A DNA stretch of 7,525 nt from an uncultured Colwellia sp. (GTDB lineage Bacteria > Pseudomonadota > Gammaproteobacteria > Enterobacterales > Alteromonadaceae): NCBI GenBank assembly GCA_913020705.1, contig CAJWBY010000190.1, positions 1-7,525 of the forward strand, read 5' to 3'. Shown piece after piece: positions 1 to 6,126 of this stretch (position 1 is the stretch's first letter; the number at the start of each line of letters is the position of its first letter). The notes under the pieces are model-generated. The model saw only the letters and a program-made list of their open reading frames with translations, ran no database searches and had not been told where the DNA came from. The position numbers and the translations under genes were made by a program.

Positions 1-14
1 TAATGAGGCGTTAG
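1..14 (+). repeat. attC site, 3' end only (L' remnant and R' core)
   Basis: The window opens with TAATGAGGCGTTAG, which matches the last bases of the complete site ending at 1298. The R' core GTTAGGT starts at 10, so the first cassette begins at 11. The rest of this site, and the cassette it belongs to, lie outside the window. Confidence 0.9.
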
Positions 15-27
15 GTATTTTCATATT

Positions 28-33
28 GAGGAG
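28..33 (+). promoter_or_regulatory. Ribosome binding site of the VOC pseudogene
   Basis: GAGGAG lies 5 nt before TTG at 39. It is a strong Shine-Dalgarno match in the short leader between the R' core and the reading frame. It picks TTG (39-41) as the start of the decayed gene. The spacing shows that the gene was once laid out like the other cassette genes, close behind the recombination point. Confidence 0.7.
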
Positions 34-38
34 TCACA

Positions 39-424
39 TTGAGCAATCCATTTCATTTATCATTTGTTATTCCTGAGTTACGTTTATCAGAAGCGTTTTA
101 TGTCTACTTTCTCGGCTGTAAAAAGGTAGGGATACTGGAGAATGGATAGATATTATCTTTTTTGGTCACCAATTAACTCTTCATCAAGAAACAGAAACGA
201 TGAAAGCTCAATCCATAGATCATTTTGGTGTCATTTTAGAAAAAGCAGAGTGGTTATCTATTATTTGAAAGATTGAACTTGATACTTTACTGTTTGTTCT
301 TCCGCCTAACACTAAAACCAATGACGATAATAGTGAATCAGGTAAATTTATTATCAATGATCCTGCTGGAAATTTAATAAAATTCAAATTTTATAAAAAG
401 GCACCTTTAGTTAAGGTGTCATAA
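39..424 (+). pseudogene. VOC-superfamily (glyoxalase/bleomycin-resistance fold) protein, broken
   Basis: Reading from TTG at 39 gives MSNPFHLSFVIPEL, then SEAFYVYFLGCKKVG, the N-terminal strand and helix of a vicinal-oxygen-chelate protein. That frame stops at TAG 147-149. The family's next block, WIDIIFFGHQLTLHQ, continues in another frame from about 143, so one base has been lost (or two gained) near 131-145. Further on come DHFGVIL, an in-frame TGA at 266-268, and the C-terminal FIINDPAGNLIKFKFY, ending at TAA 422-424. About 128 codons match a one-domain VOC protein. The usual metal-binding Glu in DPxGNxxEF is Lys here. Intact relatives are small dioxygenase- or glyoxalase-like enzymes of diverse function, so the exact activity is unknown. 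Two independent lesions make a sequencing error unlikely as the only cause. Confidence 0.85.
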
Positions 425-453
425 ATTTATAAAAGTTGGTTACAAAGTAACTC

Positions 454-548
454 TAACGAGCCAATGAAGACGGGACTGCTAGCAGTTTGCTAGGTTCCAC
501 TCCACCAAACAGTTTAGTCCGGTAGTATGCCCCCTTAGTTGGGCCTAT
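454..548 (+). repeat. Degenerate attC site between cassettes 1 and 2
   Basis: The stretch has an R''-like TAACGAG at 454-460 and a GGGACT/AGTCC pair (472-477 and 516-520). A CAGTTTGCT block follows at 483-491 with a CCAAAC partner near 504-509, and then an L'-like block GCCCCCTTAGTTGGGC at 529-544. At the place of the R' core, GCGTTAT is replaced by GCCTATA (from 543), so the invariant GTT is gone. A perfect CTAGCA-GTT-TGCTAG hairpin (479-493) sits in the left half. By family rules the site should no longer be cleaved, which would lock cassettes 1 and 2 together. The 425-572 interval holds no gene other than this site and the leader of the next reading frame. Confidence 0.6.
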
Positions 549-572
549 ATAGCCGCAGGAGTATGCAATAAG

Positions 573-1199
573 ATGAGAGTGACTCAAGTATCTCAACCAG
601 AAGAAAGTGATTTTGAAGTTTTAAAGAATGGATTAATTCGATATAACGAGCATTTTACTGGTTCGCTTTACCAAGAGAAAATCTCTTGCTTTGTCAAAGA
701 TGAAAACGATAAAACCGTTGGCGGTATTCTTGGTGATATAATGTGGGGCTGGCTTTATATTGAAGGCATTTGGGTTTGTAACTCTGTTCGTTCATCGGGA
801 CTTGGAAAAGAGTTGCTCAATAAACTTGAAAGTAAGCCTGAACTTCCCAAAGACTCTGCTCTGGCTATTCAAAAAACTTCAGATTTAATGAAAAATGAGT
901 TGAAAGAACTCTTAAATGGAAATTTGAGCTTAATATCAGAGGTTTGGGGACAGGAAGAATTAAACGAGTTAGATACCTATAACTATCAAAAAAAAGTAGC
1001 TCTACATTCTGAAATAATCGGGGATTCTGAAATTCTTGAAATCCCTAATACTAAAAAAGCCTTAGGTAGTAGTTACATGGAACGGTTTCCGGACCATGAT
1101 TTTGAACAAAAAACTACTTGGATCGTTTTTACTAAAATTGCAGATTTTACCTGTAATAGTTATGAACAAGCACAAGAAATGGCTATGCAGTTTAAGTAA
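573..1199 (+). CDS. Chimeric protein: N-terminal half of a GNAT acetyltransferase joined to an unknown domain
   Basis: The product has 208 aa. Residues 1-87 look like the first half of a small GNAT N-acetyltransferase: GLIRYNE, a KDENDKTVGGILG strand pair, WGWLYIEGIWV, and the acetyl-CoA pyrophosphate loop RSSGLGKELL (R73, G76, G78). A normal protein of this kind is about 140 aa and continues with motif B, which supplies the rest of the substrate pocket and a Tyr. That part is absent. Residues 88-208 are a different sequence with a helical stretch (97-135) and a later WIVFTKIADF strand, which I do not recognise. The start is ATG 573, 11 nt after AGGAG (557-561). The nearer ATG at 563 meets a stop after two codons. 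Acetyltransferase activity is doubtful. The cassette's left end has a decayed attC, so the fusion may be a deletion or recombination scar. It could instead be a real two-domain protein. Confidence 0.7.
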   Translation: MRVTQVSQPEESDFEVLKNGLIRYNEHFTGSLYQEKISCFVKDENDKTVGGILGDIMWGWLYIEGIWVCNSVRSSGLGKELLNKLESKPELPKDSALAIQKTSDLMKNELKELLNGNLSLISEVWGQEELNELDTYNYQKKVALHSEIIGDSEILEIPNTKKALGSSYMERFPDHDFEQKTTWIVFTKIADFTCNSYEQAQEMAMQFK

Positions 1200-1202
1200 A
1201 AC

Positions 1203-1298
1203 TAACAAGTCATTAAAGCAGGACAAAAAACAGTTGGTTTTTGCTCGTGCCTCGCTTATTTTAACCAACTATTTTATTGCCTCTTAATGAGGCGTTAG
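1203..1298 (+). repeat. attC site of cassette 2
   Basis: The site has R'' TAACAAG, an L'' block GCAGGACAA, an inner stem CAGTTGGTT paired with AACCAAC, an L' block TTGCCTCTTA, and R' GCGTTAG. ACTAAC (1201-1206) pairs perfectly with GTTAGT (1294-1299). GG-A-CAA opposite TTGCC leaves one unpaired base, the extrahelical base typical of attC. The inner stem reads GGTT/AACC here instead of the common GGCT/AGCC, so both sides have changed together. Confidence 0.93.
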
Positions 1299-1307
1299 TG
1301 GTAAAAC
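1294..1307 (+). repeat. Left terminal inverted repeat of cassette 3
   Basis: GTTAGTGGTAAAAC here is the exact reverse complement of 2177-2190 at the other end of the same cassette. It runs 7 bp past the 7-bp R box. In the excised circle the two copies become the outer stem of a single attC. This is the longest of the terminal repeats in the window. Confidence 0.85.
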
Positions 1308-1331
1308 AATATTCCAACTTTAGAGTAATTA

Positions 1332-2174
1332 ATGAGTCATATTTTATTTAAAACTATTTTACTAGTATCTGTATTAACATCATGTGCATCTACAGTAGAT
1401 CAAACAATACCTCTTTCAAACGATTTTGAAGTGAGCTCAAAAGTCATAACCTTAGAAAACCCTAGCTGGAGAATTCCAGATTCAATTTATAATATCAATT
1501 TAGATACATATCATACCGAAAGTTCTAAAACTTCATGGAGGAGCGCTGATAGGACGTTAGTGAACAGAAAGAAAGATATTAGCTTTATAAATTATATTCT
1601 TTTCGATGATGCCCTTTCTTTTATAACTGAAGAGTTTGAAGTGGAAGAAACACAAATATTTTCTTTTAATCTTGCAAAAGATGATTTACTAATTTCCACA
1701 TCTAAATGCGAAATATTCTCACAATCTTTAGCTAAAGATACTGTAGCAGCCGATATAGAATACTCAAATAAAAGTTCAAATTCTCACCATAGTATTAGAG
1801 TAAAAACTTATTTAGTCTGTGCCATTACGCACAATAATAAATTGTGGGAACTCACGCTGACATCAAATAGTGAAGAAAATATTAAAATAAAATTGAAAAG
1901 TGAGAGTCTGTTTTATGAAATTAAAGGTGTGTCTAAAATTATAAATTTAGTGAAAGATAACAATGTAATAGAGAAAAGAAATTCTCCACCTTGGCGTTCA
2001 TTAAAATCAGGGCTAGAATTTTTTCAATATAAAGAACAGGTTGCGGCTTTATCCTTTGTCGGAAAACCTAAAATTTGGCTACGGGATGATTTGTCCACTG
2101 AATCAAAAGAGTTGTTACTGTCTGTAAATTATAGTTTGACTATGTTTAATTGGTTAGATAGCAGTTGGAGGTGA
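1332..2174 (+). CDS. Predicted lipoprotein of unknown function
   Basis: The product has 280 aa. The N-terminus has a short charged region, a hydrophobic stretch (ILLVSVLTS), and a lipobox LTSC with the lipidated Cys at residue 18. It should therefore be processed by signal peptidase II and anchored to a membrane facing the periplasm. Ser follows at +2 after Ala, so outer-membrane sorting is likely. The mature part is about 260 aa, mixed alpha/beta, with a FFQYKEQVAALSFVGKPKIW segment and Trp near the C-terminus (NWLDSSWR). I recognise no domain. The start ATG 1332 has only a weak TAGAG-like site upstream, but it is the only start that keeps the signal peptide intact. The stop comes just before the attC. 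The gene fills its cassette and has no operon partner. Function cannot be assigned. Confidence 0.82.
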   Translation: MSHILFKTILLVSVLTSCASTVDQTIPLSNDFEVSSKVITLENPSWRIPDSIYNINLDTYHTESSKTSWRSADRTLVNRKKDISFINYILFDDALSFITEEFEVEETQIFSFNLAKDDLLISTSKCEIFSQSLAKDTVAADIEYSNKSSNSHHSIRVKTYLVCAITHNNKLWELTLTSNSEENIKIKLKSESLFYEIKGVSKIINLVKDNNVIEKRNSPPWRSLKSGLEFFQYKEQVAALSFVGKPKIWLRDDLSTESKELLLSVNYSLTMFNWLDSSWR

Positions 2175-2176
2175 CA

Positions 2177-2190
2177 GTTTTACCACTAAC
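2177..2190 (-). repeat. Right terminal inverted repeat of cassette 3
   Basis: GTTTTACCACTAAC is a perfect 14-bp complement of 1294-1307. It includes the R'' box of this cassette's attC and the 7 bp before it, just after the lipoprotein stop codon. Confidence 0.85.
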
Positions 2191-2282
2191 AAGCCATTCA
2201 AGCAGGACAAATAACAGCTGGCTATTTGCTCCTTCGTCGCTTATTTTAGCCAACTATCATTTGCCTCTTAATGGGGCGTTAG
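2187..2282 (+). repeat. attC site of cassette 3
   Basis: R'' TAACAAG, L'' GCAGGACAAAT against L' ATTTGCCTCTTA with one extra A on the left arm, inner stem CAGCTGGCT against AGCCAAC, and R' GCGTTAG. The loop region TTTGCTCCTTCGTCGC is close to those at 1203-1298 and 5051-5145. Confidence 0.94.
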
Positions 2283-2288
2283 GTGCTT

Positions 2289-2672
2289 ATGAGTAAATCA
2301 TTCAAAGCGTTTCTATTTACTCCGAGTTTAGCTCCTATTCTGTATGTTTTTTATAATTATATTGCAACGTCGGGTAGGACTGGAGATATTGGCGGCGCAG
2401 GAATTATTGCGCTTATTTGCTACTCTTGGGCAATAATTATTGGCTTTCCCTTATCAAAAGTTATGCGAAGGAAATCATGGTCTAAATGGTGGCAGTATTT
2501 CATTGTTGGCTTTATAAGTGGTTCTCCTTTCGCTATTTTTTGGTATGGTTTTGGTTTACCTATGATGCTCGTAATGTTTGTAAGTGCGGGTGTTATTTCT
2601 GGGGTATCTGCGATAGTATTCTGGGCAATAATAAACCCAGCACCTAACAAGAAAATCAACAAGGACACGTAA
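2289..2672 (+). CDS. Small polytopic membrane protein, unknown function
   Basis: The product is 127 aa from ATG 2289. The frame is open from GTG 2283, but that codon abuts the R' core and only adds two residues. Four hydrophobic segments are visible, at about 7-27, 36-56, 67-87 and 92-115. Between segments 2 and 3 is a basic loop (KVMRRKSWSKWW), probably cytoplasmic by the positive-inside rule. The Gly-rich loop TGDIGGAG lies between segments 1 and 2. The last residues (NKKINKDT) are encoded by the attC itself: the frame runs through R'' and stops at TAA 2670-2672, inside the L'' side. The start has only an AGGTG-like site 3 nt upstream, so translation may be weak. I recognise no family. Confidence 0.78.
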   Translation: MSKSFKAFLFTPSLAPILYVFYNYIATSGRTGDIGGAGIIALICYSWAIIIGFPLSKVMRRKSWSKWWQYFIVGFISGSPFAIFWYGFGLPMMLVMFVSAGVISGVSAIVFWAIINPAPNKKINKDT

Positions 2673-2741
2673 CAGTTGGCTACGTTTCGCTTCGCTACAC
2701 ATTTTAGCCAACCATTACTTAGCCTGTTATTTGGGCGTTAG
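2645..2741 (+). repeat. attC site of cassette 4
   Basis: TAACAAG at 2645, CAGTTGGCT against AGCCAAC in the inner stem, and GGGCGTTAG at the right end. The L arms (AAGGACACG and TTAGCCTG) pair less well than in the other sites. The central loop TACGTTTCGCTTCGCTACAC is unusually rich in TTCG. The terminal codons of the membrane-protein gene lie inside the left arm. Confidence 0.92.
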
Positions 2742-2783
2742 CATTTTCTCAAGCATTAGTTGCTATCAATAAAAGGACTTTTA

Positions 2784-4202
2784 ATGAAAACATTTTTTTT
2801 ACTCATCGTCGCGTTACTTTATTCTTTCCCCACATTAGCCAATAAAGAGTTAGCTTCATCATTCATAACCGTTTTTAATGGAGGTTCACGCATTGAAGTC
2901 ATAGATTACCTTTCTGATCATATGTCTAAAAGTAGAATTGAAACATACGGTATTGATGCACATGTTGGTGTCTTTTTAAATAGCCAAAACACCTTTGGAC
3001 ACTTAGATGTTATAAAGGTTTTACCTCCTAGTAATGGCAATGAAAGAATTGAGGTTATATCTAACAATAATAAATTCAAATATAACCTAATAATAAACAA
3101 AGAAAAAGATGCGCCTTATAAAATCAACTATTTTACTTTGCAAAATTCTAAGCCTGAGCATAGCTCCAAAAGGTTGATATCACCGAAAGAGCTCGCTCAA
3201 GAGCTATCTAGTTTTATTAATAACCTAAGTATTGAAGATGCTTTTTCTGGTTCTGTTTTGGTTGCAAAGGGTAATGATGTAATTTTTAAAGGTTCTGTGG
3301 GTTATGCAAACAGAACGTGGAAGATAAAAAATAATATTGATACTAAGTTTTCATTGGGCTCTATGAACAAAATGTTCACTGCCATAGCTGCATTGCAACT
3401 TATAGAAAAGGGTAAATTAAAATTTGATGACAAGCTTATTCAGTTTGTTGATAAAGACTGGCTACCTAAGGGCGACTCTGATTCTATTACAATTAGGCAG
3501 CTTCTCACACATACATCAGGTTTAGGTAATTTCTTTAATGATGAGTTTAATAAAAGTAATAAGGAAGCATACAGAAATTTAGACGCATATAAACCATTAA
3601 TATCCCAAAGCGAACTTTTATTTGTGCCAGGCTCACGAAACCGCTATAGCAACTCGGGGATGTTGATGCTTGGTTTAGTCGTTGAAAAAGTTAGCGGTCA
3701 AAGCTATTACGACTATGTTCAAAAGCATATTTATAATAAAGCTAATATGACCAATTCGGGGAGCTTTGAACTTGACTCTGTTACAGCCAACTTAGCCTCT
3801 GGATATTTAAAAAGAATGCATAGTGACCAGTGGGTCGATAGTATTTATGCTAGAGCAATTAAAGGAAGTCCAGCCGGAGGCGGTTTTTCATCAGTTGAAG
3901 ATTTATATCAATTTGCTATTGCACTGACTGAATTTAGATTACTAGGTAAAAAGTTAACCGAGGATGCTTACACTGAGAAAACTCAATATAATTCTGCTTT
4001 TTGGTATGGTTATGGTTTTTCAGTTAGCGGAGAGGAAAATAATCGTGTTGTGGGTCATGGAGGAGCTTATTTAGGCGTAGATTCACGTTTAGATATACAC
4101 CTTGATAGCGGGTTCGTTGTTGTTATATTGGCGAACCAATCAGATGTGGTCGCACCAGTAAGAAGAAAAATTAATGAGCTAATTAGAAAGTATGGTTCAT
4201 AA
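2784..4202 (+). CDS. Exported serine hydrolase of the beta-lactamase/class C family
   Basis: The product is 472 aa from ATG 2784, with AAGGA at 2773-2777, 6 nt upstream. The frame is open from TTG 2760, but that lacks a ribosome site. A signal peptide (residues 1-19, ending SFPTLA) sends it to the periplasm or outside. Residues about 20-140 form an extra N-terminal part, perhaps NTF2-like. From about 150 comes the serine beta-lactamase-like domain (Pfam Beta-lactamase, PF00144). The catalytic SMNK is at S193-K196, followed by LLTHTSGLG, YSN at 288-290, GSPAGGG, and the third motif HGG at 425-427 in place of KTG. This pattern fits esterase, DD-peptidase or peptide hydrolase members (EstB/AmpH-like) better than a true beta-lactamase. 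All three motifs are intact, so it is probably active. The substrate is unknown. It is the largest gene of the window and is alone in its cassette. Confidence 0.92.
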   Translation: MKTFFLLIVALLYSFPTLANKELASSFITVFNGGSRIEVIDYLSDHMSKSRIETYGIDAHVGVFLNSQNTFGHLDVIKVLPPSNGNERIEVISNNNKFKYNLIINKEKDAPYKINYFTLQNSKPEHSSKRLISPKELAQELSSFINNLSIEDAFSGSVLVAKGNDVIFKGSVGYANRTWKIKNNIDTKFSLGSMNKMFTAIAALQLIEKGKLKFDDKLIQFVDKDWLPKGDSDSITIRQLLTHTSGLGNFFNDEFNKSNKEAYRNLDAYKPLISQSELLFVPGSRNRYSNSGMLMLGLVVEKVSGQSYYDYVQKHIYNKANMTNSGSFELDSVTANLASGYLKRMHSDQWVDSIYARAIKGSPAGGGFSSVEDLYQFAIALTEFRLLGKKLTEDAYTEKTQYNSAFWYGYGFSVSGEENNRVVGHGGAYLGVDSRLDIHLDSGFVVVILANQSDVVAPVRRKINELIRKYGS

Positions 4203-4208
4203 AAATGC

Positions 4209-4303
4209 TAACAAGTCGCTTAAAGTGGACGCAAAACAGTTGGCTTGCGCTCATTCTTCGCTAATTTTAGCCAACAATTTTGCGCCCGTTAGCGAGGCGT
4301 TAT
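4209..4303 (+). repeat. attC site of cassette 5
   Basis: TAACAAG at 4209. GTGG-A-CGCAAAA pairs with TTTTGCGCCC, leaving one unpaired A, one of the clearest extrahelical bases in the window. Inner stem CAGTTGGCT against AGCCAAC, right end GAGGCGTTAT. Confidence 0.94.
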
Positions 4304-4543
4304 CAGGCAACACAATTAATAAGTTTTTTATTATTTAATGTTGCTTGGCTTTCACATCAAAGGACTGGTGCTTATTCCCTTCTTTGTTGTGTTTAATCAA
4401 ATAGTTTTAAATCAGGTAAACAGTTTATGTTACTGTTTACCAATCAAATTTAGTGGTGTTGTGTTGCATTATTTCTGCACATTAAATATCACTAAAATAA
4501 TTTTAACGTTAGTAGCAAGTTCAGTGCTTTAAAGTCTTTCTGC
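4304..4543 (+). other. Body of cassette 6: no convincing gene
   Basis: Between the attC at 4209-4303 and the one at 4544-4630 is an AT-rich cassette body of 240 bp. The only frame of any length, 4338-4532, would encode 64 hydrophobic residues (MLLGFHIKGLVLIPFF...). It has no ribosome binding site before ATG 4338 and no recognisable motif, so I do not call it a gene. I saw no convincing frame on the other strand either. The notable content is the hairpin at 4415-4441. Gene-less cassettes are common in large arrays and may carry promoters or small RNAs. The cassette's two ends (GTTATCAGG and CTGCTAAC) match poorly, unlike the others. Confidence 0.6.
4415..4441. repeat. Perfect 10-bp inverted repeat in cassette 6
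   Basis: GGTAAACAGT (4415-4424) and ACTGTTTACC (4432-4441) are exact complements, with a 7-nt spacer TTATGTT. No T-run follows, so it is not a standard Rho-independent terminator. It could be an RNA hairpin or a dyad operator for a DNA-binding protein. Confidence 0.6.
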
Positions 4544-4630
4544 TAACAAGGCAATCAATCGGACACGTACAGTTTGCTCGCGCTTCGCGCAGTTTAGCAA
4601 ACATTACTTAGCCGCTTATTGTGGCGTTAT
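4544..4630 (+). repeat. attC site of cassette 6
   Basis: TAACAAG at 4544, inner stem CAGTTTGCT against AGCAAAC, right end GTGGCGTTAT. The inner stem uses TTGCT/AGCAA where most sites use TGGCT/AGCCA, a paired change. The apical loop is replaced by the near-palindrome GCGCTTCGCGC. At 87 bp it is one of the two shortest sites here. Confidence 0.92.
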
Positions 4631-4641
4631 AAGGAACAAGG

Positions 4642-5064
4642 ATGTATCGAGTAATTTTCACATTTTGGCTTTTTAGTTCCTTTGCTTTCGCAGATTCAGG
4701 CCCTCAACGAACCGAATTGACAAATGACATAGCAAAAAAACTCGGATTTAGTGTTACTGAAATGGAATCTGGTAAAAATGAAATAAAGTTAATTCACTTT
4801 AAATTTCCATCAAATATCGGTACGGGTTGTATCGCAGGTAGAATTCAAACTGCATTATTAGATTCAGATGATGTAGAATTAACTAGTTCATCATTTGATT
4901 CTCAACCTGCATCAGACTCACCTAGTATTTTATTTCATTACAATAATTCGAAACACGATATGGCAATCCAAATCCAGTACTGTTGTACCGCAGGGGATTT
5001 ACCCGGTTGCAAAAAAGCATATACAATAGGTTCAGTGTCAAAGTTCCTTATAACAAGGCACTAA
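4642..5064 (+). CDS. Small exported protein with four cysteines, unknown function
   Basis: The product has 140 aa. ATG 4642 follows AAGGA (4631-4635) by 6 nt, a good ribosome site. It lies directly behind the R' core, so the leader is only about 15 nt. A signal peptide (MYRVIFTFWLFSSFAFA, then DSG) predicts cleavage after residue 17. The mature protein of about 123 aa has Cys at 63, 114, 115 and 123, the last three in IQYCCTAGDLPGCKKAY, so disulphides in the periplasm are likely. The middle is rich in Ser and Asp (70-93). The last five residues are encoded by the R'' end of the attC, and the stop TAA 5062-5064 lies within it. I recognise no family. Confidence 0.82.
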   Translation: MYRVIFTFWLFSSFAFADSGPQRTELTNDIAKKLGFSVTEMESGKNEIKLIHFKFPSNIGTGCIAGRIQTALLDSDDVELTSSSFDSQPASDSPSILFHYNNSKHDMAIQIQYCCTAGDLPGCKKAYTIGSVSKFLITRH

Positions 5065-5145
5065 AGCAGGACAAATAACAGTTGGCTTTTGCTCCTGCGT
5101 CGCTAATTTTAGCCAACAATTATTTGCCTCTTAGTGAGGCGTTAG
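5051..5145 (+). repeat. attC site of cassette 7
   Basis: TAACAAG at 5051. CAGG-A-CAAAT pairs with ATTTGCCTC, leaving one unpaired A. Inner stem CAGTTGGCT against AGCCAAC, right end GAGGCGTTAG. The loop is close to those at 1203-1298 and 2187-2282. Confidence 0.94.
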
Positions 5146-5156
5146 GTATACATGGC

Positions 5157-5693
5157 ATGTTCAATTTTCGCGGCAAGCTCATATTTAATAAATCAACATT
5201 CTTTGTCACTACCTTTTTAGTAATTTATTACTATTTAACCAACTTCATTATTCTTGATATTAAATATCTTACTGACAATGAATACATAGTGATATTTTAT
5301 TTAAATGCTATTTTGTGTTTACTTTTTCGCGCAGGATCGGAAAACCCTAAGCTTTCATTTATGGATGATGATGATAATTACTACAAATCTAAATCAGAGA
5401 TAAAAGTAGGATTCTATTTTGCTGTAATAGCTTTTGGTTTGTGGTACATATTCTACGAGGAGTTTGTTAAAAACATGTATTTTAACGCCACATCAGGGAT
5501 CGCTGTTTTAGCTATTACAATAAGTCTTGGGCGTTTAATCACATACGATGCATTATCAGAAGATACTGAAATGCACAAAATGCATTTAGCAGCTAATTTC
5601 AAACAAAGTAAATTGTCGGGTATTATTTATTTTATTGGCTCTCTAATAGCGTTAGCAATTTTTATTCACGGTGACTGGTTAGTAAGAGTTTAA
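5157..5693 (+). CDS. Polytopic membrane protein, unknown function
   Basis: The product is 178 aa from ATG 5157. The frame stays open upstream through the attC to 5082, but that part is recombination site, and the ATG at 5152 is out of frame. About five hydrophobic segments are seen (roughly 14-33, 42-57, 82-100, 112-126 and 154-172). An acidic loop SFMDDDDNYY (67-76) lies between segments 2 and 3, and a His/Met-containing loop, DTEMHKMHLAANF (136-148), precedes the last segment. An AGGT 9 nt before the start is the only ribosome-site candidate. The acidic stretch and HxxxH-like residues could bind a metal, but that is speculative. I recognise no family. The stop is 8 nt before the attC. Confidence 0.78.
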   Translation: MFNFRGKLIFNKSTFFVTTFLVIYYYLTNFIILDIKYLTDNEYIVIFYLNAILCLLFRAGSENPKLSFMDDDDNYYKSKSEIKVGFYFAVIAFGLWYIFYEEFVKNMYFNATSGIAVLAITISLGRLITYDALSEDTEMHKMHLAANFKQSKLSGIIYFIGSLIALAIFIHGDWLVRV

Positions 5694-5701
5694 AGTATAC
5701 C

Positions 5702-5788
5702 TAACAAGTTGCTTAAACGGAATAAAAACAGTTGGCCATCGCTTCGCGATTATAGCCAACCATTTTTATCCGCTTAGCAAGGCGTTAT
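5702..5788 (+). repeat. attC site of cassette 8
   Basis: TAACAAG at 5702. CGGA-A-TAAAAA pairs with TTTTTATCCG, with one unpaired A. Inner stem CAGTTGGC against AGCCAAC, with loop ATCGCTTCGCGAT, which itself can pair. Right end AAGGCGTTAT. 87 bp. Confidence 0.94.
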
Positions 5789-5801
5789 ACGAATCTCGAT
5801 T

Positions 5802-6119
5802 ATGGATGATGAAATCAAATTAATAGTTTCAAACGAAGCTAATGTCTCTCTTGAAAAAGTCACTGAGAATTCTACTTTGTTGGTAGATCTAAAAGTTGAT
5901 GGAGATGACGCCTGGGAGGTGTTTGAGCAGTGTCATGATAAATTCAAACTTGATTTAACCGACTTTGATTTTAACCAACACTTCAGATCTGAACCTTGCT
6001 TTAAAGGTTTAGTTTATCTTTATCGTAAAATGAAATATCATGACGAACATATAGCCGCTAATAAAATTCCTATTACAGTCAAACAGTTAATTTCTGCATG
6101 TAAAAAAGGTAAGTGGTAA
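5802..6119 (+). CDS. DUF1493 family protein (acyl-carrier-protein-like)
   Basis: The product has 105 aa, the usual size for this family. Visible features in order: an N-terminal helix (IKLIVSNEANVSLEKV), TENSTLLVDL, the family's GDDAWEVFEQC block (34-44), FKLDLTDFDFNQHFRSE (48-64), and the C-terminal ITVKQLISACKKGKW. DUF1493 (PF07377) resembles acyl carrier proteins in fold. The Ser that carries phosphopantetheine in ACPs lies in a DSL motif. Here the equivalent place reads GDDA with no Ser, so it probably cannot carry an acyl group. Its role is unknown. Relatives often occur as lone genes or cassettes in enterobacteria and vibrios. The start ATG 5802 has no clear Shine-Dalgarno and a 14-nt leader behind the R' core. 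The frame ends one codon before the attC. Confidence 0.87.
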   Translation: MDDEIKLIVSNEANVSLEKVTENSTLLVDLKVDGDDAWEVFEQCHDKFKLDLTDFDFNQHFRSEPCFKGLVYLYRKMKYHDEHIAANKIPITVKQLISACKKGKW

Positions 6120-6126
6120 ATTCGTA

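Noticed and set aside
402..418. Hairpin CACCTT-TAGTT-AAGGTG as a terminator
   Set aside because: Only a 6-bp stem, inside the tail of the VOC reading frame, and not followed by a T-run.
493..507. tRNA-like end (GGTTCCACTCCACCA)
   Set aside because: It resembles a T-arm plus CCA, but no acceptor stem, anticodon arm or D-arm can be built around it. The interval is better read as a decayed attC.
1062..1268. Minus-strand 68-aa frame across the end of the GNAT gene and the attC
   Set aside because: It is antisense to a better-supported gene, has no family features, and covers the attC left arm. It is a shadow of the + strand content.
1096..1287. 63-aa + strand frame ending in FARASLILTNYFIAS
   Set aside because: Out of frame with the GNAT gene. 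Its second half is only the translated attC, and similar peptides appear wherever these sites are read.
2420..2668. Minus-strand 82-aa frame
   Set aside because: Antisense to the four-helix membrane protein. The hydrophobic composition of one strand creates the open frame on the other.
2918..3100. Minus-strand 60-aa frame
   Set aside because: Antisense within the serine hydrolase gene, whose + strand motifs are intact.
4338..4532. 64-aa hydrophobic frame in cassette 6
   Set aside because: No ribosome binding site, no motif, and the perfect dyad lies inside it. Chance open frame in AT-rich DNA seems likelier, though a tiny membrane peptide cannot be excluded.
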